Below are positions 1-7,266 of a stretch of DNA of 29,572 nucleotides, one piece after another. The stretch lies in assembly GCA_902493755.1 (NCBI GenBank), contig CABURF010000002.1:1-29572 (forward strand), given 5' to 3'. Under the pieces are notes generated by a model. The model was not told where the DNA came from and made no database searches. It saw only the letters and a program-made list of their open reading frames with translations. The stretch's first letter is position 1; every line of letters begins with the position of its first letter. This DNA is from an uncultured Coriobacteriia bacterium (GTDB taxonomy: Bacteria; Actinomycetota; Coriobacteriia; Coriobacteriales; QAMH01). The translations under genes were made by a program, and so were the position numbers.

Positions 1-60
<60 letters not shown>

Positions 61-373
61 AAAGCAGGCGCGAGGCCTGCATCAAGAACGGTATTTGATT
101 CCGGTGGTTTGGCTATTCGCTCTCACGATAGCCTGTTTCCGGATGCGACTCCTCGGTAGAAAGAGAGGAGTCGTCTTTAGAATTCTTTTAAGGATTTCCT
201 CGGTATCTGACCGAGGCGGGTTCCTTCATGTGATCATTCAAAGAACTCGTTGGCTTGTATCACTTTTCGTCTAAACAGTATCCGATTTTCAAGGTTCCGA
301 GACGGGCTCTATCTGAGACCGTCCCTGCCGCTTTAAGGCGAAAACCTTACGAGCGGCGCGAGGAAGTACTTTA
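61..373 (-). other. rRNA operon leader with processing hairpins
   Basis: This is the transcribed leader between promoter P2 and the 16S 5' end. No ORF with coding character is visible. Inverted repeats: 64-80 (GCAGGC/GCCTGC, loop 5), 146-173 (9-bp stem, loop 10), 198-216 (CCTCGGT/ACCGAGG, loop 5), 301-323 (5 + 3 bp around one mismatch) and 327-357 (GCCGCT/AGCGGC with an inner TAAGG/CCTTA). The last lies at the very start of a P2 transcript. Such stems are usual in rRNA leaders as folding and RNase processing sites; which of them are cleaved cannot be read from sequence. Confidence 0.7.
237..246 (-). promoter_or_regulatory. boxA-like rRNA antitermination element
   Basis: The minus strand reads GTTCTTTGAA in the middle of the leader, close to the bacterial rRNA boxA consensus (TGCTCTTTGA-like) that recruits NusB/NusE. 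The position, between the promoters and 16S, is as expected. The call rests on a short match only. Confidence 0.5.
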
Positions 374-396
374 CGCTCCTTCGCATCTCGCGTCAA
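368..396 (-). promoter_or_regulatory. rRNA promoter P2
   Basis: On the minus strand -35 TTGACG (391-396) and -10 TAAAGT (368-373) are separated by exactly 17 bp. It is the downstream member of a tandem pair; transcription would start near 361. Confidence 0.75.
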
Positions 397-520
397 TAGC
401 AAATCGAAACTTTTTCAAAAAACTTTGAAGAAGCAACTCTTCGCCATTGCTAAGAACCTGTCTACTGACCTGCTCTTATCCGCCTCGAACACGATGCCCT
501 TCGCTGCGGCGCGAGTTGGT

Positions 521-549
521 ATATTACGCATCGCATCTGGGAGTGTCAA
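521..549 (-). promoter_or_regulatory. rRNA promoter P1
   Basis: On the minus strand there is a perfect -35 TTGACA (544-549), a 17-bp spacer and -10 TAATAT (521-526). Upstream (about 550-585) the DNA is unusually AT-rich for this genome, as an UP element would be. It also carries a 6-bp inverted repeat (565-570/581-586) that could serve as a weak terminator for the preceding LCP-like gene. Confidence 0.85.
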
Positions 550-604
550 GCATTAATTTGCAATTTCTCGAAAGTTTTTACGAGAAGTCACATGAGCGTG
601 GCTT

Positions 605-1930
605 TTAGTACGGCTTGTAGTCCTTGCCAATCACGACGAGGAGATTGCCCTCGTAACTATAGCGAGCATAACTACGCACCACACGCCCCTGGCCCAAATC
701 GGCCGCAAGCAGGCGCGCCGCCGCCTCGTCATCGGTATCCTTGAAGACAACGAAGGTCTCGTCATAGACAAACTGGTTGGCATTGCCCGTGCTGATCACC
801 TTCCAGCCGAGTTTCTTGAGCTCGTTGGTGCAGTCGTTGGCAACGCCTGACACGCCCACGCCATTCCAAACCGCAACGGTGCAGTTCTCGCGCGTAACCT
901 TGTTGGTATCGACTTCAGAGGGAGTCGCAACGGGCGACATGCCGCTTGAGACGCGCGAGACCATCGTGTTCCAGCTATCGGTGCTACAAATGCTGTATTG
1001 CACGCCGCCTATGTCCTCCAATGTCGAGGGCATCGTCTCCTGGTAGCACGAGGTATCAACGTTGATGCCATGCAGGGCGCGGAAGGTCTGCGTCACCTCT
1101 TCAGTCGAAGCATCTGTCGCAACGCAGGCCGTGAAGCTATCGACGCGCGCAGACATTTGCTCGGAGCTTGATCCGAAGAGCCTGCGGCACATGGCGCCCA
1201 CGAGCGCTTCCTTGCTCGCCGTCGCCGCATCGACAGGCAGAGGGGCGAGCTGGCTCTCAAGTCTGCTCAAACCCGCATCGTTTATCTCTATATAGTGTGC
1301 GATATCAACATTTGCGAGCTTTTTGACCGCTGCAATGATTCCCTCCTCATGCGCATCGGCAAAAGCGTCCTCTATTTTGCTGTACCCCGCGCCATCGATA
1401 TAGACGCGCGTGTTGACGGGAATCCAGAGAAACGAGAGCGTAACGTTATCGGGATCGATGCAGACGAGGGCGAGATCGACAATGGCGCCGCTATCTCCCT
1501 CGGCAGACGAGGCGTTCGTATGCACGAGCACATTCCAGAACAAATCTGTCTTGGACTCAACAGGCGTAAGCTGCTGAGAGAAATCCTGTGTATCAAAAAC
1601 AGGCTTAAGTGCGTTACGGGCCGCTTGCTGATAGACGAGCACGCCTACCGTCGTCGCGAGCACCAGGGCAATGACGCCGACGAACAAAGCGGTAAGGAGC
1701 ATCTTGCGCGTCTGGGATGGATCGCGCTTGCCAAAACCCGTCGGGTGAATATACGTACCGCGGCCCTTTGCGGCACGCGAAAGAGCAGCGCGCTCCGATG
1801 CGCGGGCTGCCCTGGACTGTGACTTGGACGAGAGGCGCGAACTTGCGAAGGGCGTGTTACCGGAAGATCTGTGACGCCGTCCGCCAGCACCGTTTATATT
1901 GAGTCCACCTCTTTTGTGATGATATGGCAC
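605..1930 (-). CDS. LCP-like/LytR_C domain membrane protein, catalytically degenerate
   Basis: Predicted 441-aa single-pass membrane protein. Residues 1-76 are a basic, Ser/Arg-rich cytoplasmic tail; about 77-100 is the transmembrane helix. Residues ~128-225 resemble a LytR-CpsA-Psr (LCP) core: the strands, the D-x-V-T-L-S-F-L-x-I-P stretch and the G-Y-S-K-I-E segment align with the usual S-I-P-R-D-T and D-K-I-N-A regions. Residues ~350-438 are a clear LytR_C domain (V-W-N-G-V-G-V-S-G near the start, V-I-G-K-D-Y at the end). LCP enzymes attach glycopolymers to peptidoglycan, but the key Arg-Asp of the I-P-R-D-T motif is here I-P-V-N-T and the R-S-D-T motif is changed, so a non-enzymatic envelope role is more likely. 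The start is GTG with GGAG 6 nt upstream. It lies 19 bp behind murA, probably in the same operon. Confidence 0.8.
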   Translation of the reverse strand: MPYHHKRGGLNINGAGGRRHRSSGNTPFASSRLSSKSQSRAARASERAALSRAAKGRGTYIHPTGFGKRDPSQTRKMLLTALFVGVIALVLATTVGVLVYQQAARNALKPVFDTQDFSQQLTPVESKTDLFWNVLVHTNASSAEGDSGAIVDLALVCIDPDNVTLSFLWIPVNTRVYIDGAGYSKIEDAFADAHEEGIIAAVKKLANVDIAHYIEINDAGLSRLESQLAPLPVDAATASKEALVGAMCRRLFGSSSEQMSARVDSFTACVATDASTEEVTQTFRALHGINVDTSCYQETMPSTLEDIGGVQYSICSTDSWNTMVSRVSSGMSPVATPSEVDTNKVTRENCTVAVWNGVGVSGVANDCTNELKKLGWKVISTGNANQFVYDETFVVFKDTDDEAAARLLAADLGQGRVVRSYARYSYEGNLLVVIGKDYKPY

Positions 1931-1949
1931 AACACACTCCGACGAATCG

Positions 1950-3236
1950 CTAGAAGCTCAAATCTTGTGCCGGAACACGCTCGATATCGGCACCGAGCGC
2001 TCGTAGCTTGCCAACGTAATCCTCATAGCCGCGATCAATATGGTGAATGCTATCGACGAAGGTTGCGCCATCGGCAACGAGCCCCGCAATCACGAGCGCG
2101 GCGCCCGCGCGTAAATCGGTCGAATTGACCGGAGCGCCGGAAAGGTGACCCACGCCCTTCACGAGGGCATGATGCCCGTCGATGCGTATATCGGCGCCCA
2201 TGCGAGCAAGCTCGGCAGCGAACATGAAGCGATTCTCGAAAAGGTTCTCGGTAATGATGGAATCTCCGTTCGCCAGCGCGCAGAGCACCATGAATTGGGC
2301 CTGCAAGTCGGTGGGAAATCCAGGAAACGGCAGGGTCTGGATATCGGCTGGTCGCAACTCATCCGAGCGCTCGGCCGTAATCTCGTCATCGGTGATGAAC
2401 AGATCCACGCCCATTTGATGCAGCTTCTTGAGCGCGAGTCCCAGATGATCGGGGTCAGCGCCTCTTACGGTGATGGGGCCACCGGTCGCGGCACCCGCCA
2501 CGAGGAAAGTTCCCGCTTCGATACGATCCCCCACCGTCATGTGCGAAGTGGGATGAAGCTCGGAAACGCCATGTACCATGATGTCCGGAGTACCCGCGTT
2601 CTCGATATCCGCCCCCATCGAGATGAGGAAGTTGGCAAGGTCCACGATCTCGGGCTCACAGGCGGCATTGTGAATGATCGTCGTGCCGCGCGCGCAAACG
2701 GAAGCCATCATGAGATTCTCCGTCGCGCCCACACTCTGAAAGTCCAGGATGACCTCGGCGCCAATTAAGCCATTGGGCGTGCTCGCGTGAAGATATCCGT
2801 GATCGACATCGAACTGCACACCGAGCGCCTCGAGGCTTGCTATGTGCATGTCGAGTTTGCGTGAGCCAATCTGGCATCCGCCTGGCATCGCCACAACGGC
2901 ACAGCCGAACCGGGTGATGAGGGGACCGAGGATTGAAATGGAGGCACGCATCTTGGCGACGAGTTCGTAAGGCGTTCTGTACGAGTTGAGATCACGCGTA
3001 TCGATAAAAAGAGTATGGCTATCGTCCCCGCGTCTGACGCGGGCACCGATGGTCGACAGAACGTCACTCATAACGTCGACGTCCGAGATAAACGGCACGT
3101 TACCGATACACGTCTCGCCGGACGCCATCACACTCGCCGCCATGAGTTTGAGAACCGAGTTCTTAGCGCCACGTACCTCTACCGTCCCCGAAACGGGGCG
3201 TTGTCCGTTGACGACGATCAACTCACGTGAATCCAT
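1950..3236 (-). CDS. murA: UDP-N-acetylglucosamine 1-carboxyvinyltransferase (MurA)
   Basis: Transfers enolpyruvate from PEP to UDP-GlcNAc, the first committed step of peptidoglycan synthesis, in the cytoplasm. At 428 aa it has the usual length. The substrate-binding K25-N26 (G-A-K-N-S) is present, and the loop P-G-G-C-Q-I-G-S-R holds the active-site cysteine C121 (Cys115 in E. coli), which predicts fosfomycin sensitivity of the enzyme; some actinobacteria have Asp here. R-F-P-T-D-type residues appear as F-P-G-F-P-T-D-L-Q-A-Q-F in the C-terminal half. The ATG is preceded by a strong AAGGGGAG. It is first in a likely two-gene operon with the LCP-like gene. No convincing promoter is seen in the 106 bp upstream. 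Confidence 0.97.
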   Translation of the reverse strand: MDSRELIVVNGQRPVSGTVEVRGAKNSVLKLMAASVMASGETCIGNVPFISDVDVMSDVLSTIGARVRRGDDSHTLFIDTRDLNSYRTPYELVAKMRASISILGPLITRFGCAVVAMPGGCQIGSRKLDMHIASLEALGVQFDVDHGYLHASTPNGLIGAEVILDFQSVGATENLMMASVCARGTTIIHNAACEPEIVDLANFLISMGADIENAGTPDIMVHGVSELHPTSHMTVGDRIEAGTFLVAGAATGGPITVRGADPDHLGLALKKLHQMGVDLFITDDEITAERSDELRPADIQTLPFPGFPTDLQAQFMVLCALANGDSIITENLFENRFMFAAELARMGADIRIDGHHALVKGVGHLSGAPVNSTDLRAGAALVIAGLVADGATFVDSIHHIDRGYEDYVGKLRALGADIERVPAQDLSF

Positions 3237-3333
3237 ATCTCCCCTTCAATGCGCTTGCATGAGTTTAGCATCTTGCTCCTGGAGCTAATCTGTAGATGCT
3301 GTGATGCCGCAAGCGGCACCCGCTCGAACACGG

Positions 3334-3369
3334 ACAGAAGAAGGCCCGCCAGCTTGAGGCTGACGGGCC
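3334..3369 (-). terminator. Intrinsic terminator of the mIHF gene
   Basis: Inverted repeat of 11 bp (3343-3353 with 3359-3369, one mismatched pair, loop of 5), GC-rich, followed on the minus strand by TTCTTCTGT. It begins about 29 bp past the mIHF stop codon. The U-tract is interrupted, so efficiency is uncertain. Confidence 0.75.
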
Positions 3370-3397
3370 GTCACATCCTTGCTTGTAGCGGCAAAAA

Positions 3398-3706
3398 CTA
3401 CTTGCCGAAGCGCTCGATGAGCTTCTCCTTCTGAGCAGAACCCAGGCCGCCAACGCGACGGTTCTCGGCGATACCAATCTCCTCCATGGCCTTCTGAGCG
3501 GTCACCTTGCCAACGCTGGGCAGGGAAACGAGAATCTGAATGACCTTGGTCTTCTTGGTGATCTCATCATCGCTGTTGAGGACCTTGGTGAGCGTGAGCT
3601 TGCCGGACTTGATATCTTCCTTGAGCTTTGCGCGCTTGGCGCGAGCTTCCTTGGCCTTCTCAAGTGCAGCGGCGCGCTGCTCATCAGTCATCTTGGGTAA
3701 AGGCAT
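3398..3706 (-). CDS. mihF: Actinobacterial integration host factor (mIHF)
   Basis: 102-aa basic nucleoid-associated protein of the actinobacterial IHF family (unrelated in fold to E. coli IHF/HU). In other actinobacteria it binds DNA through an H2TH-type fold and is often essential. The family start M-P-L-P-x-M-T-D-E-Q-R-A-A-A-L-E-K-A, the S-L-P-x-V-G-K-V-T-A-Q-K motif (helix-two-turn-helix) and E-N-R-R-V-x-G-L-G are all visible. The longer open frame would add 27 residues, but GAGGAGG sits directly before an upstream in-frame ATG and 6 nt before the ATG at 3706, so the latter is chosen. It is monocistronic, with its own promoter and terminator. Confidence 0.93.
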   Translation of the reverse strand: MPLPKMTDEQRAAALEKAKEARAKRAKLKEDIKSGKLTLTKVLNSDDEITKKTKVIQILVSLPSVGKVTAQKAMEEIGIAENRRVGGLGSAQKEKLIERFGK

Positions 3707-3745
3707 TTCCATCCTCCTCGAAATGGGATCTTGCATCGTGGGGGT

Positions 3746-3774
3746 ACTATAGCACTTCTGAACGTCAAGGTCAC
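3746..3774 (-). promoter_or_regulatory. Promoter of the mIHF gene
   Basis: Minus-strand -35 GTGACC (3769-3774; 4 of 6 consensus), 17-bp spacer and -10 TATAGT (3746-3751). It lies 40 bp upstream of the chosen start codon. Confidence 0.6.
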
Positions 3775-3853
3775 GAACATATTGCATTTCAGGTAATTTC
3801 CATGACCTGCGGAAGGACGGCTCGAGGCCGGAAAAGGTAGTTGTGGGGAAATC

Positions 3854-3930
3854 TGGCGCGCCATGAGGGATTCGAACCCCCGACCGCCGGATTAGAAGTC
3901 CGATGCTCTATCCTGCTGAGCTAATGGCGC
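3854..3930 (-). tRNA. tRNA-Arg (anticodon TCT), CCA encoded
   Basis: A complete cloverleaf reads on the minus strand: acceptor GCGCCAT/ATGGCGC, D-arm with AGCTCAGCAGGATAGAGC, anticodon stem CGGA/TCCG around loop CTTCTAA (anticodon TCT, reads AGA), T-arm GGGGGTTCGAATCCC, discriminator G, then CCA at 3854-3856. No integrase or attachment repeat is seen next to it. Confidence 0.97.
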
Positions 3931-3977
3931 GCTGTGGCTCCACATTCTATCGTAAATCACGCAGAGTAACCGACAGC

Positions 3978-4373
3978 TTAGGCGTCGAAGTTTTCCTCGT
4001 GCTTCTTGAGAATCTTCACCGCATCAAGAGTTTCGCGCAACGTCGCATCGATCTCGTCCTCAAGTTGCTTGAGACGCACGAGGTCGTCATGCACGGTAGC
4101 GTCCACCATACCCTGACTTCGCCTGAGGGAGCGGCGCAGACGTGCATCGATGTCAAGCAGGCGCTTCTTGATGCCCACCAGATCAAGCCCCATGCGAGCA
4201 AGATGTGCAGATGATCCCGCCTGCTTGCTTGTTTTATAGAGCTCGAGAATGAACTGGCTGATGGATTGCCCATGCACCGTCGCATCGGTGGCAATGGCAT
4301 CCTTCGTCGAGGGTGGACATGAGATATTGAGCCTGCCGGTATGGTACTCGGAATCCTGCTTTCGCTTACGCAT
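3978..4373 (-). CDS. Small ribbon-helix-helix-like protein with coiled-coil tail
   Basis: 131-aa charged protein of unknown function. Residues ~13-47 look like a ribbon-helix-helix DNA-binding unit (strand G-R-L-N-I-S, then a helix with T-K-D-A-I-A and helix S-I-S-Q-F-I-L-E-L). Residues ~60-128 are long amphipathic helices rich in K/R/E/L, probably coiled coil. This layout recalls relaxosome accessory proteins (MobC-like) and some CopG-type regulators, but no relaxase or plasmid gene is nearby. Its ATG overlaps the end of the Mog gene by 8 bases (ATGCGTAA), with GAGGG just upstream, so it is translationally coupled to the Moco operon. A regulatory or DNA-binding role is inference. Confidence 0.75.
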   Translation of the reverse strand: MRKRKQDSEYHTGRLNISCPPSTKDAIATDATVHGQSISQFILELYKTSKQAGSSAHLARMGLDLVGIKKRLLDIDARLRRSLRRSQGMVDATVHDDLVRLKQLEDEIDATLRETLDAVKILKKHEENFDA

Positions 4374-4839
4374 GGCCCTCGCCCGCCATCATCGAGACTG
4401 CATGATCGAACTGGTCGAAGACCCCTTCCCAGTTCTCCTCAGCGGCCTTTTTGGAGCCGGGCAGGTTGACAACGAGCACGCGTCCACGTTGCGCGGCAAT
4501 CGCGCGGCTAAGCATGGCGCGATGCGTCTTGGTCATGGAGTAGGCCCGCATCGCCTCGGCAATACCGGGAACCTCGCGATCACATACCCTGCGCGTGGCC
4601 TCGGGCGTGACATCCGCAAGCGAAAGGCCACTACCGCCACACGTCAAGACGATATCAGCGCCGGCGTCGCAGCAGGCAACGATGGCATCTGCAATCATGT
4701 CAACGTTATCTTTCACGACAACGCGCGAAAGCGTCGTCCATCCTTGCTCGGCAATGAGCTCCTCGAGACGCGCGCCCGCCGTATCCTCCTCGATGCTGCG
4801 CGTGGATGAGCAGGTGACGATTCCGAATTTGATGTTCAT
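4366..4839 (-). CDS. MogA/MoaB-family molybdopterin adenylyltransferase
   Basis: 157-aa cytoplasmic enzyme of the MoCF-binding family, which adenylylates molybdopterin before molybdate insertion. Signature at residues 66-82, T-C-G-G-S-G-L-S-L-A-D-V-T-P-E-A-T, corresponds to the usual G-G-T-G-x-x-x-R-D-V-T-P-E-A; the aspartate is kept but the arginine before it is alanine. The C-terminal L-S-R-A-I and V-N-L-P-G-S-K-K-A match the family. The start at 4839 (M-N-I-K-F-G-I-V-T) is chosen because homologues begin here; a longer frame reaches into moaC. Whether it is orthologous to MogA or to MoaB cannot be settled by eye. Fourth in the operon, 14 bp after moaC. Confidence 0.88.
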   Translation of the reverse strand: MNIKFGIVTCSSTRSIEEDTAGARLEELIAEQGWTTLSRVVVKDNVDMIADAIVACCDAGADIVLTCGGSGLSLADVTPEATRRVCDREVPGIAEAMRAYSMTKTHRAMLSRAIAAQRGRVLVVNLPGSKKAAEENWEGVFDQFDHAVSMMAGEGHA

Positions 4840-4853
4840 GTCTTGTCCCGTCT

Positions 4854-5408
4854 CTAGTCTCGCGTCCACAGCCCCGTGCGACCGCCCTCTTTGCGAACGA
4901 GATGCACATCGCAAATCTCCATGCCGCGATCGACCGCCTTGCACATATCGTATATCGTAAGGAGCGCGATGCTGACGCCGGTGAGGGCTTCCATCTCGAT
5001 ACCGGTCTTTCCGGTCACGCCCGTGGTCATGGTCGCGTGAATGCCCACTCGTCCATCCTCGCGCTCGCCTGCCAAGACAGGCTCAAGCTCGCACTTGGAC
5101 TTGGTGATGTTGAGTGGATGGCACATGGGAATAAGCGAGCTTGTTTGCTTGCAGCCCATGATACCCGCCACACGTGCGCAGGCGAGAACATCACCCTTCG
5201 CCGCCGTGCCGTCCGTAATCATCGCCAATGTATCCGGATGCATGAAGATCCAGCCTTCGGCGATGGCCTGACGCTCGGTATCGGCTTTCTGCGAGACATC
5301 GACCATGCGCACGACACCTTTCTCGTCAACATGGCTGAGCTGCCCGTTGCGCGCGAGGTCGTTCTCGGAATTGCCGGCCGCGAGGCCCCCTGGTCTGTCC
5401 TGCGTCAT
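4854..5408 (-). CDS. moaC: Cyclic pyranopterin monophosphate synthase (MoaC)
   Basis: Converts 3',8-cyclo-7,8-dihydro-GTP (made by MoaA) to cyclic pyranopterin monophosphate, the second half of step one of molybdenum cofactor synthesis. Visible hallmarks: A-G-I-M-G-C-K-Q-T-S-S-L-I-P-M-C-H-P-L at ~81-99, and G-I-E-M-E-A-L-T-G-V-S with Y-D-M-C-K-A-V-D at ~136-160, including catalytic D154 and K157. 184 aa, slightly longer than E. coli MoaC because of about 20 extra N-terminal residues. The ATG has GGAGG 7 nt upstream, and the SD overlaps the end of moaA (3 bp between genes). Confidence 0.97.
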   Translation of the reverse strand: MTQDRPGGLAAGNSENDLARNGQLSHVDEKGVVRMVDVSQKADTERQAIAEGWIFMHPDTLAMITDGTAAKGDVLACARVAGIMGCKQTSSLIPMCHPLNITKSKCELEPVLAGEREDGRVGIHATMTTGVTGKTGIEMEALTGVSIALLTIYDMCKAVDRGMEICDVHLVRKEGGRTGLWTRD

Positions 5409-5411
5409 GTT

Positions 5412-6416
5412 CTATCCTCCTATTTGGCTCATGCGTCGCTCGGTGCCACGTTCCTCATGATGCTCGTCGGGCTTGATGCCAATCGCCTCTTCAATCGCAC
5501 GATCGACAGCCGTAGGGTCATCGGAGCGTATTGCCTCCATGACATCAATCTCTCGATCGCTGAACAGGCAGGGCCTGATCTTGCCGTCTGCCGTAAGACG
5601 CAGGCGATTGCACGAGCTGCAGAAATGGTTCGACATCGCGCTGATGAAGCCAACCGTCCCCTTCGCACCTGGGAGTCTGTAGTAGATAGCGGGACCGGCG
5701 CCCGAGGGAAGATCGTCGTCAGTAACGGGCTCAAGCGGGCCAATGCCAGTTGCGATGGCGCCTTCGTTGATGCGCTCGATAATCTCGCTCGCAGGAACAA
5801 TGTCCTCTTCGGTCCAGCCAGCACCCGTGCCGCCCGAACTCTCCCCCACCGGCATGTACTCGATGAAGCGCACGTGCAAGGGCCTGTCGAGCGAGAGCTT
5901 GGCAAAGCCGAAGAAGTCCTGATCGAGGCTGCGAACGGCGACGGCGTTGATCTTCACGGGATCAAAACCGTTCTCGAGAGCCGCGTCGATGCCCGCAAAC
6001 ACGTCCTCGATCTTTCCGAGGCGCGTCACATAGGTGAACTGTGCGGGATCGAGCGTGTCGAGCGAGATGTTGACGCGTGTGAGACCGGCGTCCTTCAAAT
6101 CGGCCACCATCTTGGGAAGCAATATGCCATTGGTCGTGAGCGAGATATCCTCGATTCCCGGCGTAGCGGCAATCTCGCGTACGAGGTCAACCACGCCTTT
6201 GCGGACGAGTGGCTCGCCGCCCGTGAGACGCACCCTGCGAATGCCCGCCTGCGCCGCGCGGCGCGTGAAGTCGGCAATCTCCTCGATGCGTAGGATGGAC
6301 TCGTGCGATCTGAACGGCACGCCCTCCTCGGGCATGCAGTATATGCAGCGCAGATTGCAGCGATCTGTCAAAGAGATGCGCAGATAGTCAATCTTGCGCC
6401 CGTAATTGTCCTTCAT
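5412..6416 (-). CDS. moaA: GTP 3',8-cyclase (MoaA), radical SAM enzyme
   Basis: Rearranges GTP to 3',8-cyclo-7,8-dihydro-GTP, the first step of Moco synthesis. 334 aa. The radical SAM cluster motif C20-x3-C24-x2-C27 and the C-terminal second [4Fe-4S] site C266-x2-C269-x13-C283 are both intact, as is the G-G-E-P-L motif (66-70). The protein ends in the conserved double glycine (Q-I-G-G), which inserts into the active site in this family. The start ATG has GAGGGAG 4 nt upstream. It follows the broken mobB by 32 bp. Confidence 0.97.
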   Translation of the reverse strand: MKDNYGRKIDYLRISLTDRCNLRCIYCMPEEGVPFRSHESILRIEEIADFTRRAAQAGIRRVRLTGGEPLVRKGVVDLVREIAATPGIEDISLTTNGILLPKMVADLKDAGLTRVNISLDTLDPAQFTYVTRLGKIEDVFAGIDAALENGFDPVKINAVAVRSLDQDFFGFAKLSLDRPLHVRFIEYMPVGESSGGTGAGWTEEDIVPASEIIERINEGAIATGIGPLEPVTDDDLPSGAGPAIYYRLPGAKGTVGFISAMSNHFCSSCNRLRLTADGKIRPCLFSDREIDVMEAIRSDDPTAVDRAIEEAIGIKPDEHHEERGTERRMSQIGG

Positions 6417-6448
6417 GTGGCTCCCTCGAAGAAGTTCATTGCAGAATA

Positions 6449-6966
6449 CTACAGAGTGCTCGTATCGATACCGGCGAGCTCGAGGAAATAGCGCGCGACC
6501 GCTTCGAATTCGTCAAGGCCGAAGACGGGCTTTCCCTCGGCACGCACCTGATCGGCAAGGGCGACGTTATCGGTAACGAGCGCAATGCGCTCCTCAGAGG
6601 CAAGCTTGGGGTCTGGATGTCCCGCGGCGTTGCGATAGACCTCGACGGCACCATCGGCCTCGGCGCGGAACCCCTCGACAATCACCAAGTCAACGTCATC
6701 GGCGATCTTGGCGACGAGCTCTTCACGCGATAGCTCACCTTGCGGCGTGCTCACGAAGATCGCGTACTGATCTGAAGCGCTGAGAATGACGGGGTTGGCA
6801 CCGGCCTGCGTGTACTTCCAGGAGTCCTTGCCCTCGACATCGACGCCACCTGTCTTGTGACCATGGTGCTTGATGACGCCAACGCGGATTCCACGACGCG
6901 CGTGGTGAACGTCGTCTTTCCGGAATTTGACCACCCGGTCATCGTTATGACAGGCACTTCGCTCAT
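6449..6966 (-). pseudogene. mobB: mobB, molybdopterin-guanine dinucleotide adaptor GTPase, frameshifted
   Basis: MobB is a P-loop GTP-binding protein that helps MobA make the dinucleotide form of Moco. From 6966 one frame gives M-S-E-V-P-V-I-T-M-T-G-W-S-N-S-G-K-T-T, a clear MobB start with Walker A, behind AAGGAG. The rest of the family (R-G-I-R-V-G-V-I-K-H-H-G-H-K, G-K-D-S-W, then L-V-I-V-E-G-F) is in another frame, open from ~6905 down to 6449. At the junction (about 6890-6910) only some 5 codons separate G-K-T-T from R-G-I-R-V, where family members have about 13, so roughly 8 codons plus a frame remainder are missing. Read from a start codon of the second frame, the protein lacks the P-loop. 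An assembly error is the alternative. Confidence 0.8.
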
Positions 6967-7266
6967 GGATTCTCCTTGTGTGACGCCCGACCATCATTGT
7001 GCTGAGCAAAGTATAGCGCAGCTCTCCGACAAAGCACGGAGCAGCTAGAGGCAGACACTGTCGGTGGTGAGAAGCGAGATGCGCGCATGCTTGGCCCTGA
7101 ACGGGGAAAGTCCGAAAACGCTCGCTTTTCTGTCCGAATTTGCCCGTGCTTTGCTCTGGATTCGTTCAGATTGTCGGGGTGGTTCGCTCGGTAAACAAAG
7201 GCATAGCATGGCGACTCCAATCGAAGCGACCACCTGGACCATCGGGTGGAAAACGAAGGAGAGGCC
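6967..7266. promoter_or_regulatory. Divergent intergenic region between mobB and the VaFE surface protein
   Basis: 300 bp without a supported gene. For the minus-strand Moco operon a good -10 (TATACT, 7010-7015) lies 43 bp before the mobB start, with no clear -35, and the SD AAGGAG sits just before the ATG. For the plus strand no convincing promoter is seen; AAGGAG at 7256-7261 is the ribosome site of the surface protein. Short overlapping ORFs here have no recognisable character and are not called. Confidence 0.5.

Noticed and set aside
3275..3285. GCTCCTGGAGC palindrome upstream of murA
   Set aside because: Eleven bases with no supporting promoter match; such a palindrome is likely by chance at this GC content.
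3707..3787. 27-codon N-terminal extension of mIHF
   Set aside because: It spans the probable promoter and the Shine-Dalgarno; the family begins M-x-L-P.
3854..4373. tRNA-Arg plus a MobC-like RHH gene as an integrated element
   Set aside because: No integrase, relaxase, or repeat of the tRNA 3' end was found nearby; the RHH gene is coupled to the Moco operon.
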